Assembly (NCBI RefSeq): GCF_900188485.1
Contig: NZ_FZPH01000017.1
Span: forward strand, 62,001 to 126,000
Direction: 5' to 3'
Source of the DNA: Asanoa hainanensis
GTDB lineage: Bacteria > Actinomycetota > Actinomycetes > Mycobacteriales > Micromonosporaceae
DNA length: 64,000 nucleotides
Each line of letters starts with the position of its first letter. Position 1 is the first letter of the stretch. The notes beneath the pieces are model-generated. The model was not told the origin of the DNA. It saw only the letters and a list, made by a program, of their open reading frames with translations, and did no database searches. Shown here piece by piece: positions 9,018 to 17,961 of this stretch. Position numbers and translations under genes: made by a program.

Positions 9018-10436
9018 ATGAAAGACAGTAGCAGTGCTGGCACGGTCGCCGGCACCCTGCGCGCTGAGCTCGAGCGCTACGCGCCCGGCGAGAAGCTGCC
9101 GTCCAGCCGCGCCCTGGTCGACCGCTTCGGCGTCAGCCCCGTCACCGTCGCCCGCGCGCTGGCCCAGCTCACCGCCGAAGGCCTGGTGGTCACCCGGCCC
9201 GGCGCCGGTGCGTTCCGGGCGCAGCACCGCGCCGCGACCCGGGTCGTCGACACGTCCTGGCAACAGATCGCGCTGACCGCCGAGGGACACCGGAGCGTCG
9301 ACGCGTCCGTCGTCTTCGCCAGCCTGCAGGTCCCGCCGCCAGGTGTGATCGCGTTCAACGGCGGCTACCTACACCCCGCGCTCCAGCCCCAGCAGGCGCT
9401 CGGCGCCGCGTTCGCCCGCGCCGCCCGCCGGCAAGGCGCCTGGGAACAGCCTCCGCTGGAGGGGCTCACCGAGCTGCGGGCCTGGTTCGCCCGCGACATC
9501 GGCGGGCCCGGCGGCGACCTCGCCCCCGCGAACGTGCTGGTCGCCACCGGCGGGCAGGCCGCGCTGACCACGGCGCTGCAGGCGCTCGCCCCGGCCGGGT
9601 CCGCGCTGCTCGTGGAGTCGCCGACCTATCCGGGCGTGCTGACCGCCGCCCGGGCCGCCGGGCTGCGCCCCGTGCCCGTGCCCATGGACGCCGAGGGTGT
9701 CCGCACCGATCTGCTGGAGCGGGCCTTCGCCAGCACCCGGGCCCGGGTCTTCTACTGCCAGCCGCTGTTCCACAACCCGACCGGCACGATCCTGTCGGCC
9801 GAGCGCCGCGGCCAGGTCAGGGAGATCGCGCACGCCGCCGGCGCCTTCGTCGTCGAGGACGACTACGCCCGGCGCCTCGGCCACGGCGGACCGCTGCCCC
9901 GGCCCCTGGTGGCCGACGACCCGTACGGCACCGTCGTGCACGTCGGCTCGCTGACCAAGCCCACGTCGCCGAACCTGCGCGTCGGCGCCCTCGTCGCCCG
10001 CGGGCCCGTGATGGAGCGGCTGCGCGCCATCCAGGTCGTCGACAGCTTCTTCGTGCCGCGGCCCCTCCAGGAGGCCACGCTGGAGCTGGTCGGCACCCCG
10101 GCCTGGCCGCGCCACCTGCGCTCGATCGCCACCGGCCTGCGCGAGCGCCGGGACGCCACACTCTCGGCGCTCCACCGCGAGCTGCCCGCTCTCGCCGCAA
10201 CAGTGCGGCCGCCCGCCGGCGGCTACCACCTCTGGATCCGGCTGCCCGACGGCACCGACGAGGCCGCGCTGGTCGCCGCCTGCCTACGCGCCGGCGTCGC
10301 CGTCTCGCCGGGCCGGCCCTACTTCGCCGCGGAGGCGGCGGCCCCCCACCTCCGGATCAGCTTCGCCAACACGGCCGGCACCGACGAGATCGTCCAGGGC
10401 GTCCGCCGTTTGGCGGACTGCTACTCTCGAACATGA
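9018..10436 (+). CDS. MocR-type transcriptional regulator (GntR HTH + aminotransferase domain)
   Basis: A 472-residue fusion. Residues about 10-75 form a GntR winged helix (EKLPSSRALVDRFGVSPVTVARALAQLTAEGLV). The rest is a class I/II aminotransferase-fold domain with the PLP-lysine region HVGSLTKPTSPNLRVGALV and the FYCQPLFHNPTG cofactor motif. MocR proteins sense PLP-linked amines or vitamin B6 and control neighbouring genes. The start may be ATG 9018 or the adjacent GTG 9015; TATCGT lies at 9004-9009. It overlaps the patatin gene by ATGA and is divergent from the YrdC gene, so either could be a target. Confidence 0.88.
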   Translation: MKDSSSAGTVAGTLRAELERYAPGEKLPSSRALVDRFGVSPVTVARALAQLTAEGLVVTRPGAGAFRAQHRAATRVVDTSWQQIALTAEGHRSVDASVVFASLQVPPPGVIAFNGGYLHPALQPQQALGAAFARAARRQGAWEQPPLEGLTELRAWFARDIGGPGGDLAPANVLVATGGQAALTTALQALAPAGSALLVESPTYPGVLTAARAAGLRPVPVPMDAEGVRTDLLERAFASTRARVFYCQPLFHNPTGTILSAERRGQVREIAHAAGAFVVEDDYARRLGHGGPLPRPLVADDPYGTVVHVGSLTKPTSPNLRVGALVARGPVMERLRAIQVVDSFFVPRPLQEATLELVGTPAWPRHLRSIATGLRERRDATLSALHRELPALAATVRPPAGGYHLWIRLPDGTDEAALVAACLRAGVAVSPGRPYFAAEAAAPHLRISFANTAGTDEIVQGVRRLADCYSRT

Positions 10437-11392
10437 GGGACATGGATAGCACTACTGAGCAAAGCCCGGTAGCGATACTTCAGTTGCTGCGCGACCGCCT
10501 GCGGCAAGGGCATCGGGACGACGGCGCCCGGCTCGTGCTGCTCATCGAAGGCGGCAGCTCCCGCGGCGCGTACTCCAGCGGCATGGCGATCGCCGTCGAA
10601 CAGCTCGGGCTCCTGCCGATGTTCGACGCCGTGTACGGAAGCTCGGCGGGCGCACTGAACGGGGCCTGGCTGCTGTGCGGCCGCGCCGAGCGCACGATGC
10701 ACGCCTGGTGGGATCCGCTGATCATGCGAGCGACCATCGACCCGAGCCGCCTCCTTCGTGGGCGGCCCGTGGTGGACACGCGTTTCCTTGTCCACACCGT
10801 GTACACCGAGATCATGCCGATGGGCTTCCAGGAAATCCTCGACAGCCCTGTGACCTTTCACCCGATCGCCACGGACGCGCACTCGGGTGCGGCCGTCGAC
10901 CTGCACGACCAGATCCACGACCAGCCGAGCCTGCAGACCGCGCTGCGCGCCTCGACCGCGATGCCGCTGCTCGCCGGCGAACCGGTCGAGCTCGGCGGCC
11001 GGTCGTACGTCGACGCCGGGGTCAGTGAGGCCGTCCCCGTGCGAACGGCACTCGCGCAACGGGCCACACACGTCCTCGCGCTGCGCACCAAGCGCACGGA
11101 CGAGCTCGTGTCGGCCCCGTCCCGCGGTGAACGCCTGATGCTGTCGCGCTGGTTCGCCCGGCGGGCCCCCGGAGCGGCCGAGGCGTGGTTGGGTCGGGTC
11201 GCCAGCCGCGCCGAGGAGGAGCGCCTCCTCGCCACCCACCCGGCGGCGCTCCAGATCCGCCCACCGCTCGGCAGCGCCCGGATCGGTCGCACCGAACGCC
11301 GCCCACACCTCCTGCGAGCGGCCGTCGAGACCGGGCGGCAGGCGGCCTTGAAGGAGCTCGCGGGGCTGGTCGGCGAGGTTCCGCCGCGCTGA
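10433..11392 (+). CDS. Patatin-like phospholipase / acyl hydrolase
   Basis: A 319-residue cytosolic lipid acyl hydrolase. All patatin marks are visible: the oxyanion loop EGGSSRGAYSSG (about residues 39-50), the nucleophile elbow GSSAG with Ser71, and the catalytic Asp in DAG (Asp194). No signal peptide or membrane segment. Its ATG overlaps the stop of the MocR gene, so the two are probably translationally coupled. A TACTCT box five bases upstream might also give an internal leaderless start. The lipid substrate is not predictable. Confidence 0.9.
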   Translation: MRDMDSTTEQSPVAILQLLRDRLRQGHRDDGARLVLLIEGGSSRGAYSSGMAIAVEQLGLLPMFDAVYGSSAGALNGAWLLCGRAERTMHAWWDPLIMRATIDPSRLLRGRPVVDTRFLVHTVYTEIMPMGFQEILDSPVTFHPIATDAHSGAAVDLHDQIHDQPSLQTALRASTAMPLLAGEPVELGGRSYVDAGVSEAVPVRTALAQRATHVLALRTKRTDELVSAPSRGERLMLSRWFARRAPGAAEAWLGRVASRAEEERLLATHPAALQIRPPLGSARIGRTERRPHLLRAAVETGRQAALKELAGLVGEVPPR

Positions 11393-11431
11393 GGCCGAAC
11401 TCACCGCATGATGGAGGTCGGGGGGTCACTC

Positions 11432-12445
11432 ATGCTCGTCGCCGTTGCCGCGCGCGCCAACGAATCGCTCGCGTTCGTCGAGCGTGAGGTGCCCGAACCG
11501 GGCCTGGGCGAGGTCCTGGTCAAGATCACCGCGTGTGGGGTCTGCTATACGGACCTCGACGTGCTGCGCGGCCACTGGCCCAACGCCCGCTTCCCGCTGG
11601 TGCCGGGCCACGAGATCACCGGCGTCGTGGCCGCCACCGGCCCGGGCGTGACGTGGCCCGAGGTCGGTGCGTCCGTCGGCGCCCAGATCCTCGGCGACTC
11701 GTGCCGGCACTGCGACTACTGCGTGCGCGGCGACCAGATCCTCTGCCCCTGGAAGCGGTTCACGGGCATCGACTTCGACGGCGGGTACGCCGAGTACGCG
11801 GTCCTGAAGGCCGACTTCGTGTCGCCGCTGCCGGACGCGCTCGACCCGGTGGCGGCGGCACCGCTGATGTGCGCCGGGCTGACCGCCTTCAACGGCCTCC
11901 GGCAGGCCGGCACCACACCGACGTCGCGGGTCGCGGTGATCGGGGCCAGCGGCACGCTCGGCCAGCTGGCGGTCCGCTACGCCGTCGCCATGGGAGCCCG
12001 GGTGGCCGCCGTCGGCCGGTCGGCCCGGGGAGCGGACGCGGCCCGCGAGCTGGGCGCCGAGCGCTTCGTCGCCACCCAGGACACGGACCCGGCCCAAGCG
12101 CTCAAGGCCTGGGACGGCGGCGCCACCGTCATCCTCAACGCCGCGCCCTCGACGCCGGCGGCCGCGGCCGCGTTCACCGGCCTCGCCCCCGACGGCACCC
12201 TCGTCCTGTGTGGCTACGGGCCGGATCCGCCGACCCTGCCCATCGACGCGCTGGTGCTCAACCGGCTGCACGCGATGGGCAACCCGTCCGGCTCCCCGCA
12301 CGACGCCCGGGACACCCTGGCTTTCTCGGCGGCGCACGGCATCCTCCCCGACTTCACCCCGATCGGCCTGCGCGACGCCAACCGGGCGCTCGAAGCGATG
12401 GCCCAGGGTCAGTCGGGTCGCCGTTCGATCATCACGTTCGACTGA
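11432..12445 (+). CDS. Zinc-dependent alcohol dehydrogenase (MDR superfamily)
   Basis: A 337-residue zinc MDR enzyme. Catalytic zinc ligands are seen in ACGVC (Cys35/Cys38) and GHE (His60-Glu61). The structural zinc cysteines are 91, 94, 97 and 105 (SCRHCDYCVRGDQILC). The nucleotide-binding domain follows with VAVIGASGTLGQLAVRYA. It would oxidise or reduce an alcohol/aldehyde with NAD(P). Starts at 11408 and 11411 are in frame, but ATG 11432 has a GGGGGG-type RBS seven bases upstream and places the first strand normally. The 3' end overlaps the convergent GH42 gene by 37 bases. Confidence 0.88.
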   Translation: MLVAVAARANESLAFVEREVPEPGLGEVLVKITACGVCYTDLDVLRGHWPNARFPLVPGHEITGVVAATGPGVTWPEVGASVGAQILGDSCRHCDYCVRGDQILCPWKRFTGIDFDGGYAEYAVLKADFVSPLPDALDPVAAAPLMCAGLTAFNGLRQAGTTPTSRVAVIGASGTLGQLAVRYAVAMGARVAAVGRSARGADAARELGAERFVATQDTDPAQALKAWDGGATVILNAAPSTPAAAAAFTGLAPDGTLVLCGYGPDPPTLPIDALVLNRLHAMGNPSGSPHDARDTLAFSAAHGILPDFTPIGLRDANRALEAMAQGQSGRRSIITFD

Positions 12446-14349
12446 ACCGCGCGTACGACCATCGCCGCACCGGGCGGCAGCACGCTGGACGGGGTGACGG
12501 GGTCGCCAGTGAGCAGGTCGACGCCTTCGGCGCCCAGCTCGTACGGCGTCTCCCCGTGGTTGATCGCGAACAGCCAGCTCCGGTCGCCCGCGACGCGCCG
12601 GACGAGCTCCACCCCGGCCGGTGGGCGCGGCCGGACGGGCTCGGCACCGGCCTCTGCCGCGATCGCGCCGAGCAGGTCGGTGTACGCGTCGTCGGCCAAC
12701 CGGGTGGAGACGTACCAGGCGGAGCCGGCCCCGACGCCGTGCCGGGTGACCGCCGGGCGGCCGTCGTCGTAGCAGGCGGTGGCGACCGCGCCGGCCAGGT
12801 GGACGGTCTCGCTCCACCCGGCGGATTCGAGGGGGTGGAACTCCTCGACCCGCACCCCCAGCAGCTCCCGGAGCGCCCCGGGGTATCCGCCGAGCCGCAC
12901 GCGCGCCTGCCCGTCGGCGACACCCGACAGGTAGGTCGCGACGAGCCGACCTCCGCCACCGACCCAGGCGGTCAAGGCGGCGGCCTGTGCGTCCGTGAGC
13001 AGGTACCAGCACGGCAGCACGACGACGGCATAACGGGACAGGTCGTCGAGGGAGCCGATCACGTCGCAGGTGAAGCCCGCCCGCGACAGGGCACGGTGCG
13101 CGTGCCGGGCCTCGGCCCGGTGGTCCACGGTGGACGACGGCAGCACGGTCGCGGTCAGCGCCCACGCGGACGGCTCGTGAAAGCCGACGGCGACTCGCGC
13201 CTCGACCGGCGCGCCGTCCACCTCCGCGGTCCGGGCCAACGCCGGCCCGAGCGCGAGGGCCTCGCGGAAGACCCGGCTGTCGGTGCCGGCGTGCGGCACC
13301 AGCGCCGAGTGGAACAGCTCGGCGCCACCCCGCGAGGCGCGCCACTGGAAGAACATCGCGCCGCGCGAGCCCCGCGCCACCGCCGCGAGCGCTTGACGGG
13401 CCATCCGACCGGGCTCCTTGGTGTGCATCCGGCCAGGCGTGTAGATGAGATTGGGCGCGCTCTCCATCAACAGCCAGCCCGCGTCACCGGACCAACCGCG
13501 GGCGAGATCAGCGAGGAACGCGGCCTCCTCCTCGGCGGCCGGCCCGGACGACGACGGGTAGTGGTCGACGGCGACCAGGTCGACCTCCGACGCCCAACGG
13601 GCATGGTCCACCGGCACCCAGTCGCCGAGCACGAAGTTCGTGGTCACCGGGATGCCCGGAGCCGCCGCCCGGAGCACGTCGCGCTGCTCCCGATAGGCGT
13701 CCAGCAGCTCGTCGGAGGTGAACCGGCGGAAGTCGAGGACCTGCGCGGGATTGGCCAGGTACTGCGTCCTCCGCGGCGGCAGGACCTCCGACCAGTCGCC
13801 GTACCGCTGGCTCCAGAAGGCCGTCGTCCACGCCTCGTTCAGCGCCGCGAGGCTGCCGTAGCGCCGCTGCAGCCAAGAGCGGAAGGCCGAGGCGGTCAGG
13901 TCGCAGTAGCAGGTCGTGCCGTACTCGTTGTGCACCCGCCACATCGCCAGCGCGGGATGGCCGCCGTAGCGCGAACCCAGCGCGAGGGCGATCCGCCGGG
14001 CGGCGCCGCGATACGGGGGCGCGCTGACGCAGTAGGTGTCCCGGCTCCCCGGGCTGAGCCGCACCCCGTCCGGCCCGACCGGCAGCGTCGACGGAAAGCG
14101 CCGGCTGAACCAGGGCGGCGGCGCGGCGGTGGGGGTCGCCAACGCGACCCGGATGCCGGCGTCAGAAAGTCCATCGAGGACAGTGTCGAGCCACGCGAAG
14201 TCGTACCGGCCGGAAATGGGCTCCAGCGCCGACCAGGCGAAGACGCCGACGGTGACCAGGTTGACCCCGGCGGCCCGCATGAGCGCGACGTCCTCCCGCC
14301 ACACGGCCGACATCCACTGCTCGGGGTTGTAGTCGCCGCCGTAGAACAC
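12409..14349 (-). CDS. GH42 beta-galactosidase
   Basis: A 646-residue intracellular glycosidase. The N-terminal YGGDYNPEQW opening is typical of GH42. The acid/base Glu142 is in HNEYG and the nucleophile Glu296 in LLMESAPN. After the TIM barrel come a trimerisation-like domain (VVVLPCWYLLTD, then VGGGGRLVATYLSG) and a C-terminal beta domain. With no signal peptide it should cleave short beta-galactosides after uptake. GTG 14349 begins six bases after the permease stop, so it is the last gene of the sugar ABC operon. Whether the substrate is galactan, arabinogalactan or lactose-like sugar is open. Confidence 0.92.
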   Translation of the reverse strand: MFYGGDYNPEQWMSAVWREDVALMRAAGVNLVTVGVFAWSALEPISGRYDFAWLDTVLDGLSDAGIRVALATPTAAPPPWFSRRFPSTLPVGPDGVRLSPGSRDTYCVSAPPYRGAARRIALALGSRYGGHPALAMWRVHNEYGTTCYCDLTASAFRSWLQRRYGSLAALNEAWTTAFWSQRYGDWSEVLPPRRTQYLANPAQVLDFRRFTSDELLDAYREQRDVLRAAAPGIPVTTNFVLGDWVPVDHARWASEVDLVAVDHYPSSSGPAAEEEAAFLADLARGWSGDAGWLLMESAPNLIYTPGRMHTKEPGRMARQALAAVARGSRGAMFFQWRASRGGAELFHSALVPHAGTDSRVFREALALGPALARTAEVDGAPVEARVAVGFHEPSAWALTATVLPSSTVDHRAEARHAHRALSRAGFTCDVIGSLDDLSRYAVVVLPCWYLLTDAQAAALTAWVGGGGRLVATYLSGVADGQARVRLGGYPGALRELLGVRVEEFHPLESAGWSETVHLAGAVATACYDDGRPAVTRHGVGAGSAWYVSTRLADDAYTDLLGAIAAEAGAEPVRPRPPAGVELVRRVAGDRSWLFAINHGETPYELGAEGVDLLTGDPVTPSSVLPPGAAMVVRAVQSNVMIERRPD

Positions 14350-14355
14350 GAGCCG

Positions 14356-15237
14356 TCAGCCCTTGACGGCGCCGAGGATCACGCCGCGGGTGAAGTGCCG
14401 TTGCACGAAGGGATAGACGGCCGCGATCGGGGCGACCGTCACGACGACCACCGCCATCTTGATGGCCAGCGTCGGTGGCAGCGCCGTGCCGACCGCGGTG
14501 CCGGACGTCTGCGGTGTCTGCCCCGCCAGGATGAACGTCTGGAGCACGCGCTGAATCGGGAACTTCTCGTTGTCGTCGATGTAGAGCAGCGCCGAGAACC
14601 AGACGTTCCAGTAGCCGACGGCGTAGAAGAGCCCGACCACCGCGACGACCGCCTTCGACAGCGGCAGCACGATCCGCCACAGGATCCGGAACTCCCCCGC
14701 GCCGTCTACCCGCGCGCTGTCGAGCAACTCGCTGGGCAACCCTTGGAAGAACGCCCGTACGACGACGAAGTTGAAGACGTTGATCGCGCTCGGCAGGATC
14801 AGCGCCCAGAGGCTGTCCTTGAGGCCGACGCCGGTCACCACGAGGTAGCTCGGCACGAGCCCCGGATAGACCAGGAAGGTCAGCAGGAAGAAGAAGAGCA
14901 GCCCGCGATGACCGACCGAGCCGGGGCGGGACAGCCCGTACGCGGCCGGGATCGTCACCAGCAGGCTCACCAGTGTGCCGACCACGGTCACCAGCGTGCT
15001 GATCCACAGCGCCTGGCTGATCTGGCCACCGGAGAAGATGATCCGGTATGCGGAGACGTCGATACCGCGCGGCACGACCACCAGGCCGCCGGCGGCGTTG
15101 ATGGTCGCCCGCGACGACAGGCTGGTGACCAGCGCGACCCACAGCGGCACCACCACGACCAGCACGACGGCGGTCAGCACGGTCCCCTTGGCCACCTGGC
15201 CGGCGACGCCGGGCTTCTCCTCCCAGACAGGTCTCAT
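14356..15237 (-). CDS. Carbohydrate ABC transporter permease (MalG/LplC type)
   Basis: A 293-residue inner-membrane permease with about six transmembrane helices. The EAA-type coupling motif is seen as ELLDSARVDGAGEFRILWRIVLPLSK, which docks on the ATPase. ATG 15237 overlaps the upstream permease stop (ATGA). With the second permease and the lipoprotein binder it makes a CUT1 importer. No ATPase is encoded here; in actinobacteria a shared MsiK-type ATPase commonly serves such systems (family knowledge, inferred here). Confidence 0.92.
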   Translation of the reverse strand: MRPVWEEKPGVAGQVAKGTVLTAVVLVVVVPLWVALVTSLSSRATINAAGGLVVVPRGIDVSAYRIIFSGGQISQALWISTLVTVVGTLVSLLVTIPAAYGLSRPGSVGHRGLLFFFLLTFLVYPGLVPSYLVVTGVGLKDSLWALILPSAINVFNFVVVRAFFQGLPSELLDSARVDGAGEFRILWRIVLPLSKAVVAVVGLFYAVGYWNVWFSALLYIDDNEKFPIQRVLQTFILAGQTPQTSGTAVGTALPPTLAIKMAVVVVTVAPIAAVYPFVQRHFTRGVILGAVKG

Positions 15238-16193
15238 GAGCGCGCGTAGACCCCTCGTTCGCCGAACAGGTGGGCGACCTTGTTGGCGAGCAGGATCAGC
15301 ACCAGCCCGACGGCCGCCTTGAAGAGCCCCGCCGCCGCGCCGAACCCGTAGTCGCCCGTGGTGATGGCGTGGTAGTAGACGAACGTGTCGAGCACCTCGG
15401 CGGCCTGGCGGCCCACCGCCTCGCGTTGCAGCAGGAACTGCTCGAAGCCGACCGACAGCGCGTCGCCGAGCCGCAGGATCAGCAGCAGGACGATGACCGG
15501 GCGCAGCCCGGGCAGGGTGACGTGCCAGAGCCGCCGCCACCGCCCGGCCCCGTCGGCCGCGGCGGCCTCGTAGAGGTGCCGGTCGATAGTGGACAGTGCG
15601 GCCAGGAAGACGATCGTGCCCCAGCCGACGTCCTTCCAGACCACCTCGGCGGTGACCAGCAGCAGGAAGGTGTCGGGGTTGGTCATGATCTCCGGCGGGT
15701 TCACGCCGGCCTGGCGCAGTTCCTGGGCGAGCAGGCCGGCCCCGCCCAGCATCTGCACGAAGAACGTGACGACCAGCACCCAGCTGAAGAAGTGTGGCAG
15801 GTAGACGATCGTCTGGACGACCGTGCGCACCCGCCGGGACAGGACGCTGTCGAGCAGCAGCGCCAACGCGATCGGCAACGGGAAGAAGAACACGAGCTGG
15901 AACGCGGTGATGGACAGCGTGTTCCAGAGCGCGTCCCAGAAGGCGGGCGTCGCGAACAGGGCACGGAAGTTGTCCAGGCCGATGAAGGGACTGTTGACCA
16001 GGGCCTGCAGGGCGCTGTCGCCGAGGTACGGGTTGTAGTCCTGGAACGCGACGATGTTGCCGAGGGTCGGCACGTAGTGGAAGACGAGCAGCAGCAACGC
16101 GCCGGGCAGGACCATGACCAGCAGCGGCCAGTCCCGCCGCAACCGGGCCCGCAACGGGGCGCGCCGCCGCCGCTCGACAGCGACGCGGGTCAT
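15234..16193 (-). CDS. Carbohydrate ABC transporter permease (MalF/LplB type)
   Basis: A 319-residue permease with a basic cytosolic N-terminus and about six hydrophobic helices. The coupling loop reads HLYEAAAADGAGRWRRLWHVTLPGLRP. The FGERGVYARS ending is common in LplB-type permeases of oligosaccharide importers. ATG 16193 overlaps the stop of the substrate-binding protein gene and its own stop overlaps the next permease start, so three genes are tightly coupled. Confidence 0.92.
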   Translation of the reverse strand: MTRVAVERRRRAPLRARLRRDWPLLVMVLPGALLLLVFHYVPTLGNIVAFQDYNPYLGDSALQALVNSPFIGLDNFRALFATPAFWDALWNTLSITAFQLVFFFPLPIALALLLDSVLSRRVRTVVQTIVYLPHFFSWVLVVTFFVQMLGGAGLLAQELRQAGVNPPEIMTNPDTFLLLVTAEVVWKDVGWGTIVFLAALSTIDRHLYEAAAADGAGRWRRLWHVTLPGLRPVIVLLLILRLGDALSVGFEQFLLQREAVGRQAAEVLDTFVYYHAITTGDYGFGAAAGLFKAAVGLVLILLANKVAHLFGERGVYARS

Positions 16194-17848
16194 TTCCCGT
16201 TGTCGGCCAACGCTTTGCCGAGCATCTCGCGGGCCTCGTCGCCGCCGTTCGACCGCCATTCCTTGATGACCGCGTCGAGGTCGGCCAACGGCCGGCGGCC
16301 GCGCAGGATGTCGTTGATCTGGTCGTCCGAGGGCACCAGCCCCGCCTTGTACTTCGCCGGCATCTCGAACTTGAGACCGTCCCACGGGTCCTTCTCGAGG
16401 TTCGTGACCGAGGCATTCGCGTACGCCAGCATGTCGGGCACGTACTTCGGGGTCTGCGGGGTCGGCTGCACGACGGGGCTCCGGCCGCTGACGAAGAAGT
16501 ACTGGTTCTGGATCTCCTTGAAGCCGAGGTCCGTCTTGACCGGCCCGTCGGGTCCGCGGGTGTGCTGCTTGCCCTCGACACCGAACTCGCGCAGGTTGTA
16601 CTCGTTGGTGCCGAACGGCGCCGAACACCAGTTGACGAGACGCAGGAGCTCCTCGACCCGCTCCTTGCCGAGACCCTTCTTGACGAACGTGTACGAGATC
16701 GGCTCGTCGTCACCCCACGCGAGCGGGGTGCCACCACCGACGGCGAACAGCGGCACCGGTGCCACCTCGAAGCCGGGCGTCACGTTCTGCTGCTCGGCCT
16801 GCATCGGCTGCCACATGCCCATGCCGTCCTGCTTGAACAGGATCTTCCCGCTCTGCAGCAGCTGTTTGGCGTCGGCACCCCGGCTCGCGACGACGTCCGG
16901 GTGCACCAGCCCGTCGGCGTAGAGCTTGGCCATGAACTCGGCCGCCTGCTTGAACTCGGGCGTCTCGTACTTGAATTCGGGCGTCCCGTCGGAGCGCAGC
17001 CGCCAGCCGTCCTTGCTGCCGGGCGCCTTGTGGAACATCTGCACCATCGCGAAGATGTTGTCGAACGCCCAGACGCCCTTGCGCTCGTCGGTGACGGCCT
17101 TGCCGGTCGCGTAGAGCTCCTCGATCGAGGTCGGCGCGGGCTGCTTGAGCAGGTCCTTGCGATAGAACAGGACGAACGGGAACGGGTTGTCGGTCGGGTT
17201 GGGCACCGCCATCAGCCGACCGTTCCAGCACGCGTTGCGCCAGGCGCCGGTCGGCAGGGTGGCGAGCATCGGATAGCCCTTGACCGCGGCGCCCGACAGG
17301 AACGGGGTCAGGTCCTCGAACAGCGCCTGCACCGCGTCCGAGAAGCGGGCCAGCTTCGCGACCTCCCAACCCGGCACGCAGAGCAGGTCCGGCACGTCCC
17401 GAGCGCCGAGGACCGCGCCGAGCTTCTCCGCGTACGTGTTGCCGTCCTGGACGCTGAACTCGATCGGCGTGCCGAGCTTCGCGTTGATCGCGGTCAGGTA
17501 GCTGTTGTTCGCGCCGCTGGGTGGTGCCGGACCCCAGGCCGGCGTCATCGCGGTGACGGGTTTGCCGCCGGCGCCGGGCTGTTGCGAGATCGCGTCGACC
17601 AGCGAGCTCGGGAACCGGGTGTAGCCGTCGGCGACCGGGCGGGTGCTGATGACGTCGGGTTGGGGAATGCCGGCCGGCAGCGCGCCCTGCTCGGGCAGGA
17701 CGCCGGCGAGGGCGTCGAGCTTCTGGGTCACGCCGCCTTCGACGGCCTTGTCGCCACAGCCGGCCAGGAGGCCCGCGGTGGCGCTTATCCCGACGAGGCT
17801 CAGGAAGCCCCGCCGGCTGGTGGTGGCGGCGCCCGTGTCGACCTTCAC
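16190..17848 (-). CDS. Sugar ABC transporter substrate-binding lipoprotein
   Basis: A 552-residue extracytoplasmic solute-binding protein. The N-terminus has a twin-arginine-like SRRGFLSLVG motif followed by a lipobox LLAGC (Cys31), so it may be exported folded and then lipidated. The mature part is the long LplA-like type found with LplB/LplC permeases and binds oligosaccharides. GTG 17848 is preferred: AGGAG lies seven bases upstream and the signal peptide then starts directly. It is the first gene of the ABC/GH42 operon, and a 19-base palindrome at 17871-17889 lies in its promoter region. Confidence 0.92.
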   Translation of the reverse strand: MKVDTGAATTSRRGFLSLVGISATAGLLAGCGDKAVEGGVTQKLDALAGVLPEQGALPAGIPQPDVISTRPVADGYTRFPSSLVDAISQQPGAGGKPVTAMTPAWGPAPPSGANNSYLTAINAKLGTPIEFSVQDGNTYAEKLGAVLGARDVPDLLCVPGWEVAKLARFSDAVQALFEDLTPFLSGAAVKGYPMLATLPTGAWRNACWNGRLMAVPNPTDNPFPFVLFYRKDLLKQPAPTSIEELYATGKAVTDERKGVWAFDNIFAMVQMFHKAPGSKDGWRLRSDGTPEFKYETPEFKQAAEFMAKLYADGLVHPDVVASRGADAKQLLQSGKILFKQDGMGMWQPMQAEQQNVTPGFEVAPVPLFAVGGGTPLAWGDDEPISYTFVKKGLGKERVEELLRLVNWCSAPFGTNEYNLREFGVEGKQHTRGPDGPVKTDLGFKEIQNQYFFVSGRSPVVQPTPQTPKYVPDMLAYANASVTNLEKDPWDGLKFEMPAKYKAGLVPSDDQINDILRGRRPLADLDAVIKEWRSNGGDEAREMLGKALADNGK

Positions 17849-17870
17849 GGCGCGCTCCTCTCCGGATTTA

Positions 17871-17889
17871 GTTTGGCTTGTAGCCAAAC
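17871..17889. promoter_or_regulatory. Palindromic operator, probably for the ROK repressor
   Basis: Perfect inverted repeat GTTTGGCT-TGT-AGCCAAAC, unusually AT-rich for this DNA, between the divergent sugar-binding protein gene and the ROK regulator gene. Its shape resembles XylR/NagC-type ROK operators (AGTTTG...CAAACT). Binding by the adjacent ROK protein is an inference from position and shape. Confidence 0.75.
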
Positions 17890-17961
17890 AAAATAGACGA
17901 CGGTCAGAACCGCCACAAGAGACGATGACGGTACGGCCGTCGGGTGCGGCATAGTGGCACG

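Noticed and set aside
9001-9060. Repeated CAGT words around the MocR start as a possible GabR/PdxR-type operator
   Set aside because: Spacing is irregular and most copies lie in the coding region; not distinguishable from chance.
11533-15249. A 1238-codon plus-strand open frame through the GH42/ABC region
   Set aside because: It is antisense to well-conserved GH42 and permease genes and has the Arg/Gly/Asp-rich composition of a GC-rich shadow frame.
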